Assembly (NCBI RefSeq): GCF_900155385.1
Contig: NZ_LT699744.1
Span: 956,875-1,020,874, forward strand
DNA from: Vreelandella massiliensis
GTDB taxonomy: Bacteria > Pseudomonadota > Gammaproteobacteria > Pseudomonadales > Halomonadaceae
Direction of reading: 5' to 3'
DNA: 64,000 bases
Shown: positions 8,956-18,433 of the stretch, in pieces
How the letters are laid out: every line of letters begins with the position of its first letter
Position numbering within the stretch: the stretch's first letter is position 1
Notes under the pieces: generated by a model
The model's input: only the letters and a program-made list of their open reading frames with translations
What the model was told of the DNA's origin: nothing
Database searches by the model: none
Position numbers and translations under genes: made by a program

Positions 8956-10029
8956 GTGGCGCGTTATACCTTACGCCGACTACTACTGATGATCCCTACG
9001 CTGGTCGGCATCATGCTGCTCAACTTTATCATCGTGCAAGCCGCTCCCGGCGGGCCAATCGACCAGATGTTGGCGCGCTTTGAAGGCGCTAATGCCATGG
9101 CCAGTACGCGCCTGGACATGGGCGGTGGCGACGTGCAGGTCAGCGATGATTCGCGTGGCGCCCGGGGTGTCGACCCGCGTTTCATCGAACAGTTAGAGCA
9201 GCAGTTTGGCTTTGACGAACCCGCCCACGTGCGTTTTCTCGGCATGATGGGGGATTACCTCACCTTCGATTTTGGCACCAGCTTCTTTCGTGACCGGCCG
9301 GTGGTTGATTTGATGCTGGAGCGCCTCCCGGTTTCTATCTCACTAGGGCTTTGGACCACGCTACTGGTGTATCTCATCTCGATCCCGCTGGGCATACGCA
9401 AAGCGCTCAAGCATGGATCAAAGTTCGACGTCTGGACATCGGGGCTGGTGATTGTCGGCTACGCCATTCCCGGTTTTTTGTTTGCGATTTTGCTCATTGT
9501 GCTGTTTGCCGGCGGCACCTACCTCGACTGGTTCCCCTTGCGCGGGCTCACCTCTCCGGATTTCGATCAACTCTCCACCTGGGGCAAGGTCAAAGACTAC
9601 TTTTGGCACATCACCCTGCCGGTCATTGCCGCCTCAATTGGCAGTTTCGCCACGCTGACAATGCTGACCAAAAACAGCTTTTTGGATGAAATACATAAAC
9701 AGTACGTGCTCACCGCGCGGGCCAAAGGCGCCGACGAGCGGCGCATTCTGTACGGCCACGTGTTTCGCAATGCGATGCTGATCATTATCGCCGGCTTACC
9801 CGCCGCCTTGGTAGGCATCTTCTTTACCGGCGCACTACTGATCGAGGTGATCTTTTCGCTCGATGGCCTAGGACTACTCGGGTTCGAGGCCGTGATGCAG
9901 CGCGACTATCCGGTGATCTTCGGCACGCTTTTCCTTTATACGCTGATTGGCCTTTTGCTGAAGCTGGTCTCTGATTTGACCTATGTGTGGGTCGACCCAC
10001 GCATCGACTTTGCCACTCGGGAGTCATGA
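8956..10029 (+). CDS. yejB: ABC permease YejB
   Basis: A 357-residue inner-membrane permease of the Dpp/Opp type. It has the N-terminal segment [20 protein letters not shown], a periplasmic insert (residues 30-100), then the BPD_transp_1 region with the EAA loop ([21 protein letters not shown]). GTG start at 8956 with GAAGGA upstream. Its TGA overlaps the ATG of the next permease (ATGA), so the two are translationally coupled. Pairs with YejE in the importer. Confidence 0.93.
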   Translation: MARYTLRRLLLMIPTLVGIMLLNFIIVQAAPGGPIDQMLARFEGANAMASTRLDMGGGDVQVSDDSRGARGVDPRFIEQLEQQFGFDEPAHVRFLGMMGDYLTFDFGTSFFRDRPVVDLMLERLPVSISLGLWTTLLVYLISIPLGIRKALKHGSKFDVWTSGLVIVGYAIPGFLFAILLIVLFAGGTYLDWFPLRGLTSPDFDQLSTWGKVKDYFWHITLPVIAASIGSFATLTMLTKNSFLDEIHKQYVLTARAKGADERRILYGHVFRNAMLIIIAGLPAALVGIFFTGALLIEVIFSLDGLGLLGFEAVMQRDYPVIFGTLFLYTLIGLLLKLVSDLTYVWVDPRIDFATRES

Positions 10030-11093
10030 CCGTGTCGCCGATTACCCGTCGCCGTCTCGCCGCCTTTCGTGCCAACCGCCGCGCCTATGTCTCGCTGTGG
10101 CTGTTTGGCGTGCTCTTTGTCGTGAGTCTTTTCGCCGAGTTGATCGCCAACGACAAGCCCATCGTCATGCAGTACGACGGCCGTTGGTACGTGCCGCTTC
10201 TGGTCGACTATCCGGAAACCGAGTTTGACGGCTTTCTGCCTACCCGTACCGATTACCTGGACCCGTTCATACAAGCGCAGATTCGCGACAATGGCTGGGC
10301 GCTTTGGCCGCCGATCCCGTTCGCCTACCAGACCTTGGACATGCACATGACGCGCCCGTCCCCAGCGCCACCGGATAGCCGCCATTGGCTGGGCACCGAC
10401 GACCAGGGCCGCGATGTGCTCGCCCGCGTGATCTACGGTTTTAGACTCTCCGTGGCGTTTGCCCTGGTCCTCACCGCCGGCTCTTTGGTGATGGGCGTGC
10501 TATTTGGCGGCATCCAGGGCTATTTCGGCGGCAAGGTCGATTTGATCGGCCAGCGCGTGACCGAGATCTGGTCGGGGCTGCCGGTGCTGTTTCTGCTGAT
10601 TATTCTGGCGAGCTTCGTGCAACCGGGGTTTTGGTGGCTATTGGGTATTATGCTGCTTTTTTCGTGGCTGGGGCTTGTCGATATCGTGCGCGCTGAGTTT
10701 CTGCGCGCGCGCAACCTCGAATACGTGCGGGCCGCCAAAGCCATGGGGTTGCCCTCACGGCTGATCATGTGGCGCCATGTGCTCCCTAACGCCATGGTGG
10801 CCACGCTCACCTTTATCCCCTTTATCTTCACCGGCGCCATCGGCACCCTGACCGCGCTGGATTTTCTCGGTTTCGGCCTCCCCCCCGGCGCACCGTCGCT
10901 GGGTGAGCTCGCGGCGCAAGGTAAAAACAATCTGCACGCACCGTGGCTTGGGATCACCGCCTTTATGACCCTCGCGATTATGCTGTCGCTCTTGGTATTT
11001 ATCGGCGAGGGGCTGCGCGACGCGTTCGACCCGCGCCACGTCAAGCCACGCCCGGCAGCCGTTCCCGCCGCGCAGGAGGTGCCCCATGGATAA
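10026..11093 (+). CDS. yejE: ABC permease YejE
   Basis: The second membrane subunit of the importer, 355 residues from ATG 10026, which overlaps the yejB stop as ATGA. An upstream in-frame ATG at 9987 lies inside yejB and lacks a ribosome site. The signature [19 protein letters not shown] precedes the transmembrane core, and the EAA loop is [24 protein letters not shown] large periplasmic segment (about residues 45-125) follows the first membrane helix, as in YejE. The end overlaps yejF by eight bases. Confidence 0.93.
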   Translation: MTVSPITRRRLAAFRANRRAYVSLWLFGVLFVVSLFAELIANDKPIVMQYDGRWYVPLLVDYPETEFDGFLPTRTDYLDPFIQAQIRDNGWALWPPIPFAYQTLDMHMTRPSPAPPDSRHWLGTDDQGRDVLARVIYGFRLSVAFALVLTAGSLVMGVLFGGIQGYFGGKVDLIGQRVTEIWSGLPVLFLLIILASFVQPGFWWLLGIMLLFSWLGLVDIVRAEFLRARNLEYVRAAKAMGLPSRLIMWRHVLPNAMVATLTFIPFIFTGAIGTLTALDFLGFGLPPGAPSLGELAAQGKNNLHAPWLGITAFMTLAIMLSLLVFIGEGLRDAFDPRHVKPRPAAVPAAQEVPHG

Positions 11094-12681
11094 ACAACCC
11101 GCGGGCGATAAGCTCTTGTCAGTCAAGCACTTGAGCGTTGATTTTGACGGCACCACGGTAGTGGACGGGTTGAGCTTTGACGTTAACGCTGGCGAAACAC
11201 TGGCCTTGGTGGGCGAGTCTGGCTCGGGAAAGTCCGTGACCGCCCTGGGGGTGATGAACCTACTGGCCGACAACGCCCGCGTTAGTGGTGAGCGCACTCT
11301 GATGGGTACCCACCTCGATCAGCTTAAACGCCCCCAGTGGAATGCCATTCGCGGCCATCAAGTCGGGTTTGTGTTTCAAGAGCCGATGACATCGCTCAAC
11401 CCCCTGCACCGCATCGGCAAGCAGATTGGCGAAACGCTTAAACTGCACCAGGGCCTAAGCGGCCGCGAGGCGCGAGAGCGTGCCAAAGGGCTGCTTGAGC
11501 AGGTCAAACTCCCTCGGGCGGAAGAGCTTTTGGATGTCTGGCCCCACCAGCTTTCCGGGGGACAGCGCCAGCGGGTGATGATCGCCATGGCGATTGCCAA
11601 TCACCCTAAGCTTTTGATCGCCGACGAGCCCACGACCGCGCTGGACGTGACCGTTCAGCAGGAGATTCTTACCCTGTTGCGCGAACTGCGCGACCGCCAC
11701 GGCATGGGGATGCTGTTCATTACCCATGACCTTAACCTCGTGCGTGCCCATGCTGACCGCGTGTGCGTGCTGTACCAGGGCCAAGAGCAGGAGAGCGGCA
11801 CTGTCGAGCGGGTCTTTAAGGCCCCGCAAAGCGACTACACGAAAGCACTGATCGCAGCGGAGCCCGAAGGCCGCCCCGCCCCGGTGGGCCGGCTATCACC
11901 ACGGCTTACCGCCAAACAGCTCAGCGTCAGCTTCCAGCGCCCTAAAGCCGGGCTTTTCCGCCCCTCGCCTCCCCCTTTTGAAGCGGTCAAGCCCACCGAT
12001 TTATACGTCGCCCCGGGTGAAACCTTGGGCATTGTGGGGGAGTCTGGCTCTGGCAAGACAACACTCGCCTCGGCGATCATGCGGCTTGTCGAGAGCCGGG
12101 GTGAGATCACCTTGGGGGATGACACCTTAAGCGCGCTCTCGGGTAAGGCGTTAAGAAAAGCGCGGCATCGCTTTCAAATGGTATTTCAAGACCCTTACGG
12201 CGCGCTCTCGCCACGGATGTCGGTATTCGACATCATCAGCGAAGGCTTGCGTTTTCATTTCCCGACCCTCTCGCTTGCCGAGGTCGGCGAGCGCGTTCAC
12301 CAAACCCTAGCGGAAGTCGGGCTCTCCGAGCGCGTGGCCGCGCGCTATCCGCATGAATTTTCTGGCGGACAGCGCCAGCGTATCGCCATCGCCCGCGCCA
12401 TTATTCTGGAACCTGAGCTTTTGGTACTCGATGAGCCCACCTCGGCGCTAGATCGCAGCGTGCAGAAGCAGATGGTCACGCTCCTGCGCGGCCTGCAGTC
12501 AAAGCGCAAGCTAAGTTATCTGTTTATAAGCCACGATCTCGCGGTGGTACGCGCCATGGCCCACCGCATTATGGTGCTGAAAGAGGGGGAAGTCCTGGAG
12601 GCCGGCCCCTGCGAAGAGGTGCTCAAAGCCCCGCAGCATGCCTACACCCAGCGGCTTGTGAGTGCCGCACAGCTCACCTAG
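11086..12681 (+). CDS. yejF: Tandem ABC ATPase YejF
   Basis: A 531-residue fusion of two ATPase domains. The first has Walker A GESGSGKSV, signature LSGGQRQRVMIAMAIAN and Walker B LLIADEPTTAL. The second has GESGSGKTT, FSGGQRQRIAIARAI and LLVLDEPTSAL. H-loops read FITHDLNLV and FISHDLAVV. It powers the YejABE importer. It starts inside yejE. Its TAG lies in a CTAG palindrome that also forms the stop codon of the convergent rsuA. Confidence 0.95.
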   Translation: MDKQPAGDKLLSVKHLSVDFDGTTVVDGLSFDVNAGETLALVGESGSGKSVTALGVMNLLADNARVSGERTLMGTHLDQLKRPQWNAIRGHQVGFVFQEPMTSLNPLHRIGKQIGETLKLHQGLSGREARERAKGLLEQVKLPRAEELLDVWPHQLSGGQRQRVMIAMAIANHPKLLIADEPTTALDVTVQQEILTLLRELRDRHGMGMLFITHDLNLVRAHADRVCVLYQGQEQESGTVERVFKAPQSDYTKALIAAEPEGRPAPVGRLSPRLTAKQLSVSFQRPKAGLFRPSPPPFEAVKPTDLYVAPGETLGIVGESGSGKTTLASAIMRLVESRGEITLGDDTLSALSGKALRKARHRFQMVFQDPYGALSPRMSVFDIISEGLRFHFPTLSLAEVGERVHQTLAEVGLSERVAARYPHEFSGGQRQRIAIARAIILEPELLVLDEPTSALDRSVQKQMVTLLRGLQSKRKLSYLFISHDLAVVRAMAHRIMVLKEGEVLEAGPCEEVLKAPQHAYTQRLVSAAQLT

Positions 12682-13385
12682 AAAAGCGCGATTTCATCCG
12701 CTGTCAGTTCGCGCCACTCGCCGGGCGCAAGCGTCGCATCCAAGGTAAGCTCTCCAATTGAGACGCGGTGTAGCGATTCAACGCGGTTACCCAGTGCCGC
12801 GAACATGCGCTTGACTTGATGATAGCGCCCTTCGGTAATGGTCAGTTCCGCTGTCGTCGGGGTTAGCATGTTGAGCGTTGCCGGTTTCGTCGGCGCCTCT
12901 TCACCCTCTAGCAGTAACCCCTGTGCTACTTGCTCTTCCGCGCGCTGCGCGGCCGGACCCTCCAGTGGCGATGCCAGAGTAGCGTGATACACCTTAGCGC
13001 AGCGGTGCTTGGGCGAGGTAATACGGTGCGCCCATTGGCCATCGTCGGTTAACAGCAGTAGCCCGGTGGTATCGACGTCGAGCCGACCCACCGGCTGTAA
13101 GCGCTCCGCTTTGGGCAAATCAATCAAATCCACGACGCGGGGATAAAGCCCGCGCCGGGCACTACACTCCACATCGAGTGGCTTATGCAGCATCACGTAG
13201 CGCAGGCCGATTAGCGCCAAGGGCTCGCCCTGCCACGTCACGCGATCGCTTTCGGGATCAATCTGCGTGGCGGCTTGCTTGATGGCCTTGCCATTAAGCT
13301 CCACCTCGCCGTTTTTGAGCGCACGTTTGGCTAAACTGCGCGTTAATGGCGTGGTTTCGCTCAAAAAGCGGTCAAGGCGCATCAT
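12678..13385 (-). CDS. rsuA: 16S rRNA pseudouridine-516 synthase
   Basis: Converts U516 of 16S rRNA to pseudouridine. An N-terminal S4 domain (MRLDRFLSETTPLTRSLAKR) precedes the catalytic domain, with the active-site motif GRLDVDTTGLLLLTDDG (catalytic Asp in RLD) and EGRYHQVKRMFAALGNRVESLHR near the C-terminus. RluB/E/F relatives share these motifs; the ~235-residue length and the LMLHKP-type context favour RsuA. It overlaps the end of the YafV-like gene by four bases and shares its stop CTAG with yejF. Confidence 0.88.
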   Translation of the reverse strand: MMRLDRFLSETTPLTRSLAKRALKNGEVELNGKAIKQAATQIDPESDRVTWQGEPLALIGLRYVMLHKPLDVECSARRGLYPRVVDLIDLPKAERLQPVGRLDVDTTGLLLLTDDGQWAHRITSPKHRCAKVYHATLASPLEGPAAQRAEEQVAQGLLLEGEEAPTKPATLNMLTPTTAELTITEGRYHQVKRMFAALGNRVESLHRVSIGELTLDATLAPGEWRELTADEIALF

Positions 13386-14197
13386 TGGCCCACTCCCGGC
13401 AATAATTCAAAGCGATCGGCATCTTGCCAAGCGGGAAACTTCTCACGAAATTTTGCCAACTCGTCAAGGTCCAGCGTGCCGGTTTCGACAAACGCTTCCC
13501 CCTCCTGCCGGTCGATCACGGGCTCGCCCTTGAAATCCACCAGCATCGAGTCACCGCTATACGCGATACCCTTGGCATCTTCGCCCACCCGGTTGACGCC
13601 AATCACGTAGCTCAGGTTCTCGATCGCCCGCGCCTGCAGCAGCGTACGCCAAGGCTGGCGACGAGGCGCGGGCCAGTTGGCCACGCACAAAAGGGCATCG
13701 TACTCAAAGTGCTCCTCCTCGCCGGGCTGCTGGCGCAGCCACACGGGAAAGCGCAAGTCGTAACAGACGCTGAGCAAAATTCTCACGCCTTTGTAGCTCA
13801 CCACCTTGCGGGTTTCCCCCATGTCGTAGCGCTCGTGTTCGCCGGCCATGCGGAAAAGGTGGCGCTTATCGTAAAGGGTCATCTCGCCGTCGGGTGTGGC
13901 CCAGATCAAGCGATTGTAATAGTGACCGCCCTCCTCGATCGCGACACTGCCGGTCATCACACAGCCCCGTGCTTTGGCCTGGGCCTGAAGCCAGGCCACG
14001 GTTTGGCTGTCGGCCATGGGCTGGGCATGCTCGCGAGAGTTCATGGTAAAGCCGGTGGAGAACATCTCGGGCAGTACCATCACGTCGGTATCACGCCCAT
14101 CCTTCTCGCCAAGAAGCGTCTCCAAATGGCGGTGATTGGCCGCGGGATCTTCCCAGCGGAGATCGCACTGCACCAAGCTGGTGGTTAGCTGACGCAT
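13382..14197 (-). CDS. Nitrilase-superfamily omega-amidase (YafV-like)
   Basis: A 271-residue carbon-nitrogen hydrolase. The Glu-Lys-Cys triad is visible: VLPEMFSTGFTM (Glu), YDKRHLFRMAGEH (Lys) and LLSVCYDLRFPVWLRQ (Cys). The YafV/NIT2 group hydrolyses 2-oxoglutaramate or 2-oxosuccinamate in metabolite repair or methionine salvage. Close resemblance to YafV is inferred from the strings above. Starts at ATG 14197 behind AAAGGAGGCGACCC and overlaps rsuA, so the pair is likely one transcript. Confidence 0.87.
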   Translation of the reverse strand: MRQLTTSLVQCDLRWEDPAANHRHLETLLGEKDGRDTDVMVLPEMFSTGFTMNSREHAQPMADSQTVAWLQAQAKARGCVMTGSVAIEEGGHYYNRLIWATPDGEMTLYDKRHLFRMAGEHERYDMGETRKVVSYKGVRILLSVCYDLRFPVWLRQQPGEEEHFEYDALLCVANWPAPRRQPWRTLLQARAIENLSYVIGVNRVGEDAKGIAYSGDSMLVDFKGEPVIDRQEGEAFVETGTLDLDELAKFREKFPAWQDADRFELLPGVGQ

Positions 14198-14305
14198 GGG
14201 TCGCCTCCTTTATTGTCGCCATGGCTCGTCTTGTATCGTTAGTGTGCTAGATTAGCATTTTTTCACGCCCTTTTTTCACATATACCGGTTATCAACGAGG
14301 CCACC

Positions 14306-15223
14306 ATGTCAGCTTTGCCACCCCCTGTACGCGACCCAGAAGCCGTCAAAGGCGTGGGGTTTGGCTTGACCGCTTACTTGATGTGGGGCTGCTTTCCGCT
14401 CTTTTTCGCTCTCTTCCAAGGCGTACCGGCGTTTGAAATTTTGATCCACCGGATTTTATGGTCGTGCCTATTTTTGATCGGTTTGATCAGCCTGCTTAAA
14501 CGCTGGCCGCCGGTGGTCGCGGCCCTGAGCAAGCCCAAGCGGCTTGGGCGAGTGCTCGGCTGTGCGCTGCTGATTGGGCTCAACTGGGGGGTCTATATCT
14601 ACGCGGTGGAAACCCAGCAGGTGCTTCAAGCGAGCCTGGGTTATTTTTTAACCCCGCTGGTGAACGTGGCACTGGGGATATTGGTGCTGCGTGAGGTCAT
14701 GGCGCGTTTGCAGCTCATCGCCTTGGGGCTTGCCACCTTGGCCATTGGCATCCAGTTTGCGCTACTCGGAGAGATGCCGTGGCTGAGTTTGATTCTGGCT
14801 TTCTCGTTTGGCACCTACGGGCTTTTCCGCAAACAAGTGCCGCTCGACGGTCTATCGGGGCTTTTTGTCGAAACCCTACTGCTGCTGCCGCTTGCGCTGA
14901 TTGCCTTTAGCTGGCTGAGCCTATCAGGGCTTTCACACTTCGCGGCAGAGCTCGACACAACGGCGCTACTCATCGGCAGTGGTGTCATTACCGCCCTGCC
15001 GCTGATGGCTTTCGCCGGCGCGGCCCGGCGCCTACGGTTGGCAACGCTGGGGTTCTTGATGTACCTCAACCCCAGCATCCAGTTCATTATCGCGCTCAGT
15101 GTCTTCCATGAACCGCTTTCCACCGTGCAACTGGTGAGCTTTTTACTCATCTGGACAGGCCTTGCGCTTTACTCCTACTCGGCCTGGTATCAGTCTCACG
15201 CGCGATTAGCGACTGCTCGGTAG
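14306..15223 (+). CDS. rarD: RarD-type EamA permease
   Basis: A 305-residue inner-membrane protein with about ten transmembrane helices in two EamA repeats. RarD signatures are [50 protein letters not shown] and [17 protein letters not shown]. Members of the drug/metabolite superfamily; E. coli RarD was named for chloramphenicol sensitivity, but its substrate is unclear. It ends 18 bases inside the convergent chemotaxis-receptor gene. Confidence 0.92.
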   Translation: MSALPPPVRDPEAVKGVGFGLTAYLMWGCFPLFFALFQGVPAFEILIHRILWSCLFLIGLISLLKRWPPVVAALSKPKRLGRVLGCALLIGLNWGVYIYAVETQQVLQASLGYFLTPLVNVALGILVLREVMARLQLIALGLATLAIGIQFALLGEMPWLSLILAFSFGTYGLFRKQVPLDGLSGLFVETLLLLPLALIAFSWLSLSGLSHFAAELDTTALLIGSGVITALPLMAFAGAARRLRLATLGFLMYLNPSIQFIIALSVFHEPLSTVQLVSFLLIWTGLALYSYSAWYQSHARLATAR

Positions 15224-16855
15224 CGCCTTGGCTTTGGCCTTACCTTGATCATCTTGGGTGATCAGGGCATCAAGGTTGGCACTTTCCGGCTGGTAGCCTA
15301 CGCGGAAACCGCCCCAATGCTTACCGTTAACGTACACCGGCACCGAGAGGTCATGCATGATTTCGCCGGTATCGCGCTTGTAGGTCTGCAGCAGTAGCGT
15401 TTTTTCGTGCGTGCCACAGCGTCTGCCGGTGGGGTCATCGAAAATGCGCTTGCTGCGGCAAAACTTCAGGTCGTGGTCATAATCGCCGGTCGGTTTGCGA
15501 CTGCTGGCTTGGTTATGCGTGGGCACGTAGCCATTACGGTCGCAGACAATCGCATAGCTAAGCCCAAACGACTTCAGCATGGGCTCTTGTAGCGCGGGCA
15601 AGTGACGATCGGTAAAGTCATCAAACGCGGTTTTATACATCGGCGGATTGGTGCCCGGGATTTTTTCGTAGCGTGGCTCAAAAAGTCCCGACTGAGACAG
15701 TTCGCCGCGCTTTATTCCTTGCTCGAATAACTTCCCTATCTGATCGGCGGTCTCTCTTGCCACATGGAAGACTTGCTGATGCCGGCCATTGAGACGCTGC
15801 TGGGCCAGTTCACCGTCCACGCCCTCCGCGGCTGCCATTAATTCTCGCGCCTGCTTGGCCAGGTCGTGCATATCGCGGTTGCCTTCATCAACATCCACCT
15901 CAAGCTGGCGCAGGTTATCGGCCACCGTTTGGCTATGTTGCCGGGTATTCTCCATGGCGTCGGCGACGCTGGTGATTTCGCTATGCACCTGGTCAAAATC
16001 ATTGGTGATGTTCACCAGGCTGTTGCCCACGCCGCGAATACCCTCGGAGCGTTCGCTAATACGCGACATCAAATGCCCCATGGTGCCCACCACGCTTTTA
16101 CCGCTCAGGTGCATATCCTTGACCAGCTCGTCGACGTTTTGCGTGGCGTTTGAGGTTTTGAGCGCCAGGTTGCGCACCTCGCCTGCGACCACCGCGAAGC
16201 CACGCCCATGCTCACCGGCACGCGCAGCTTCAATGGAGGCGTTAAGCGAGAGCAGGTGCGTTTGCTCGGCGATACCCTCGATCAGCGACGTCACATCGCG
16301 AACGCGCTCAATTTTATCGTTTAGGGAGTTCAGCGCCTCGAGTGCCTGCTCCGAGCGCTCGGCGATTTGCATCATTTCATCGATGACTTCATCGAGCTCG
16401 CTGCGGTTATGATGGCTGGCATCCCGCGCGCTGTCGGCAAGCGTCGCCACCTGGCTGGCGCTAGAGGAGACCTGCATGATAGCGGCGTTGATCGCGCTCA
16501 TGCTCGCAGAGGCGTCGCGCGCCATGGCTTCTTGCTTATCCAGACGCTGATCCATCAGATCAGCGTAGTGAGACACTTCCGCCGAGGCGATAGCGGTGCT
16601 GCTGGCGCGCTGCATCAGGCGATACGCCATGTTGCGCAGCGAACGGTAGTCGCGCACCGGCCACAGCCAAGAGCGATAGCGGGCAAGCGCTCCACGCCCC
16701 GAGTAATACACCGCCAAATTGCCGCTAAAGACCCAGGCCGCACCGCCGAGCGCGGCCAGCACTAGCCCGGCGTAGCTCCAAAGCCCCCCCAGCACCTGCG
16801 CGCCCACCGCCAGTAAAAAGCACCCCAGCGCTGCCAAAATAGAAAGTAATCGCAT
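15206..16855 (-). CDS. Methyl-accepting chemotaxis protein with a C-terminal sensor-like domain
   Basis: 549 residues. Two hydrophobic helices (about residues 1-22 and 25-48) are separated by only a few residues, so there is no periplasmic ligand domain. The signalling hairpin carries the conserved tip [20 protein letters not shown] followed by [15 protein letters not shown]. After it, residues ~370-535 form an extra globular region with [36 protein letters not shown] and [10 protein letters not shown], similar to Cache/PDC-like sensor cores but here cytoplasmic. The ligand is unknown. Convergent with and overlapping rarD. Not part of a chemotaxis operon here. Confidence 0.9.
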   Translation of the reverse strand: MRLLSILAALGCFLLAVGAQVLGGLWSYAGLVLAALGGAAWVFSGNLAVYYSGRGALARYRSWLWPVRDYRSLRNMAYRLMQRASSTAIASAEVSHYADLMDQRLDKQEAMARDASASMSAINAAIMQVSSSASQVATLADSARDASHHNRSELDEVIDEMMQIAERSEQALEALNSLNDKIERVRDVTSLIEGIAEQTHLLSLNASIEAARAGEHGRGFAVVAGEVRNLALKTSNATQNVDELVKDMHLSGKSVVGTMGHLMSRISERSEGIRGVGNSLVNITNDFDQVHSEITSVADAMENTRQHSQTVADNLRQLEVDVDEGNRDMHDLAKQARELMAAAEGVDGELAQQRLNGRHQQVFHVARETADQIGKLFEQGIKRGELSQSGLFEPRYEKIPGTNPPMYKTAFDDFTDRHLPALQEPMLKSFGLSYAIVCDRNGYVPTHNQASSRKPTGDYDHDLKFCRSKRIFDDPTGRRCGTHEKTLLLQTYKRDTGEIMHDLSVPVYVNGKHWGGFRVGYQPESANLDALITQDDQGKAKAKALPSSR

Positions 16856-16926
16856 AGCGTCTCTTTACCCTTTTATTATTGAAGCGTGTTATCGCGATAC
16901 GTTGAAGCCAGCGCCCATACCAGAGC

Positions 16927-16948
16927 ACCGGATGCCTTAGCATCCGGT
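16927..16948. other. Perfect hairpin in the metY-MCP intergenic region
   Basis: ACCGGATGC (16927-16935) pairs with GCATCCGGT (16940-16948) around a CTTA loop. It lies downstream of metY and upstream of the receptor gene. Neither strand has a U-tract after it, so a classical terminator is doubtful. It could slow exonucleases or be a dispersed palindrome. The rest of 16856-17024 shows nothing else that I can name. Confidence 0.35.
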
Positions 16949-17024
16949 AATGAGCTTAACGCGTTGTTATAGGGAAATAAGTAGCACTTTGGGGGGAGGG
17001 TTCGCCGTGATATGGATCAAACAC

Positions 17025-18299
17025 TTAAACCTTAGCCGCCACTAATGCCTGATCGATATCGGCGAGCAAATCATCTACGTGCTCGATACCGATCGACAAA
17101 CGCACCATGTCGGGCGTGACACCGGCTGTGCCCAATTCTTGCTCGTTGAGCTGACGGTGAGTGGTCGACGCCGGGATGGACGAGCAGCTTTTGGCATCGC
17201 CAATATTCACCAAACGCAGAATCAGCCCGAGCGCGTCATAAAAACGCTCCGCCGCCTCTTGGCCGCCTTCGATGCCAAAACTTAAGATGCCCGAGGCTTG
17301 CCCCTGCATATAACGCTCGGCCAGGGCGTGATCAGGATGGCTCTCAAGCCCGGCGTAGTGAACCCACTTTACTTGCGGGTGCGCCTCTAGGTGCTTCGCC
17401 ACTGTCAGGGTGTTGGCACAGATGCGCTCGATACGCAGCGATAGCGTTTCCAGGCCTTGCAGCAGGTTCCAAGCGGCTTGCGCTGAGAGCGCCGCCCCCA
17501 TGTTGCGCAGCGGTACGACACGCGCCCTGGCGATGAAAGCTGCCTCGCCGACATCGCGGGTATAGCTGACGCCGTGGTAGGAGACATCCGGTTCGGTGAG
17601 AAGCGGAAAGCGATTGGCATGTTCGGCCCAAGGGAACCGGCCGGAATCGACAATCACGCCGCCCACCGTCGTGCCGTGGCCGCCGATGTACTTGGTCGCC
17701 GAATGCACCACGATGTCCGCGCCATGCTCAATCGGACGGCATAGGAAAGGGGTTGCCGTGGTATTATCAACAATCACCGGGACACCATGGCGATGGGCAA
17801 TCTCCGCCAGCTTGGCCAGATCCACCACCCCGCCCGAGGGGTTGCCGATACTTTCGCAATAAACCGCTTTCGTGCGGCCATCAATCAAGGCCTCGATGCC
17901 GTCGAAATCGTCCTTATCGGCAAAGCGCACGTTGATGCCCTGACGTGGCAGAGTATGGGCGAAAAGGTTGTAAGTGCCGCCGTAAAGCTCGCTAATCGAG
18001 ACGATATTGTCTCCGGCCTCGGCAATCGTCTGGATCGCATAGGTGATCGCCGCCATGCCGGAGGCCACGGCCAGGCCCGCAAGCCCCCCTTCCAACGCCG
18101 CAACACGCTGCTCCAGGACCGCGCACGTGGGGTTCATAATGCGCGAATAGATATTGCCTTCTACTTTAAGGTCAAAGAGATCCGCCGCGTGCTGGGCGTT
18201 ATCAAACGAAAACGATGTGGTTTGGTGGATGGGCACAGCCACCGCGTTCTGGCTATCGGGCAAGTAGCCATGGTGGAGGGCGAGGGTTTCACGTTTCAT
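17025..18299 (-). CDS. metY: O-acetylhomoserine aminocarboxypropyltransferase / sulfhydrylase
   Basis: A 424-residue PLP enzyme of the Cys/Met metabolism family that makes homocysteine from O-acetylhomoserine and sulfide. The N-terminus reads RETLALHHGYLPDSQNAVAV, with MetY signatures FDLKVEGNIYSRIMNPT and VASGMAAITYAIQTIAEAGD. The PLP lysine is in VHSATKYIGGHGT. Length fits MetY (about 425) rather than MetB/MetC (about 385). AAGGAGTTAACC precedes ATG 18299. Divergent from the SulP gene across 134 bases. Confidence 0.93.
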   Translation of the reverse strand: MKRETLALHHGYLPDSQNAVAVPIHQTTSFSFDNAQHAADLFDLKVEGNIYSRIMNPTCAVLEQRVAALEGGLAGLAVASGMAAITYAIQTIAEAGDNIVSISELYGGTYNLFAHTLPRQGINVRFADKDDFDGIEALIDGRTKAVYCESIGNPSGGVVDLAKLAEIAHRHGVPVIVDNTTATPFLCRPIEHGADIVVHSATKYIGGHGTTVGGVIVDSGRFPWAEHANRFPLLTEPDVSYHGVSYTRDVGEAAFIARARVVPLRNMGAALSAQAAWNLLQGLETLSLRIERICANTLTVAKHLEAHPQVKWVHYAGLESHPDHALAERYMQGQASGILSFGIEGGQEAAERFYDALGLILRLVNIGDAKSCSSIPASTTHRQLNEQELGTAGVTPDMVRLSIGIEHVDDLLADIDQALVAAKV

Positions 18300-18433
18300 G
18301 GTTAACTCCTTGTTGTGTTTAGATACTGACTGGCGGTATCGATGCTAAACAAGCTTCAACGTTAAGGCCAATATCGTTTAGTCTGGTAGGCCTCGCATTA
18401 AGGCGAATCTTGCCCCAACGCATTTAAAGGCTC

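Noticed and set aside
13424..14188. Long open frame opposite the YafV-like gene
   Set aside because: A shadow of the real gene on the other strand; its protein has no recognisable features and no ribosome site.
17787..18305. 172-residue open frame opposite metY
   Set aside because: Antisense shadow; the MetY protein is unambiguous.
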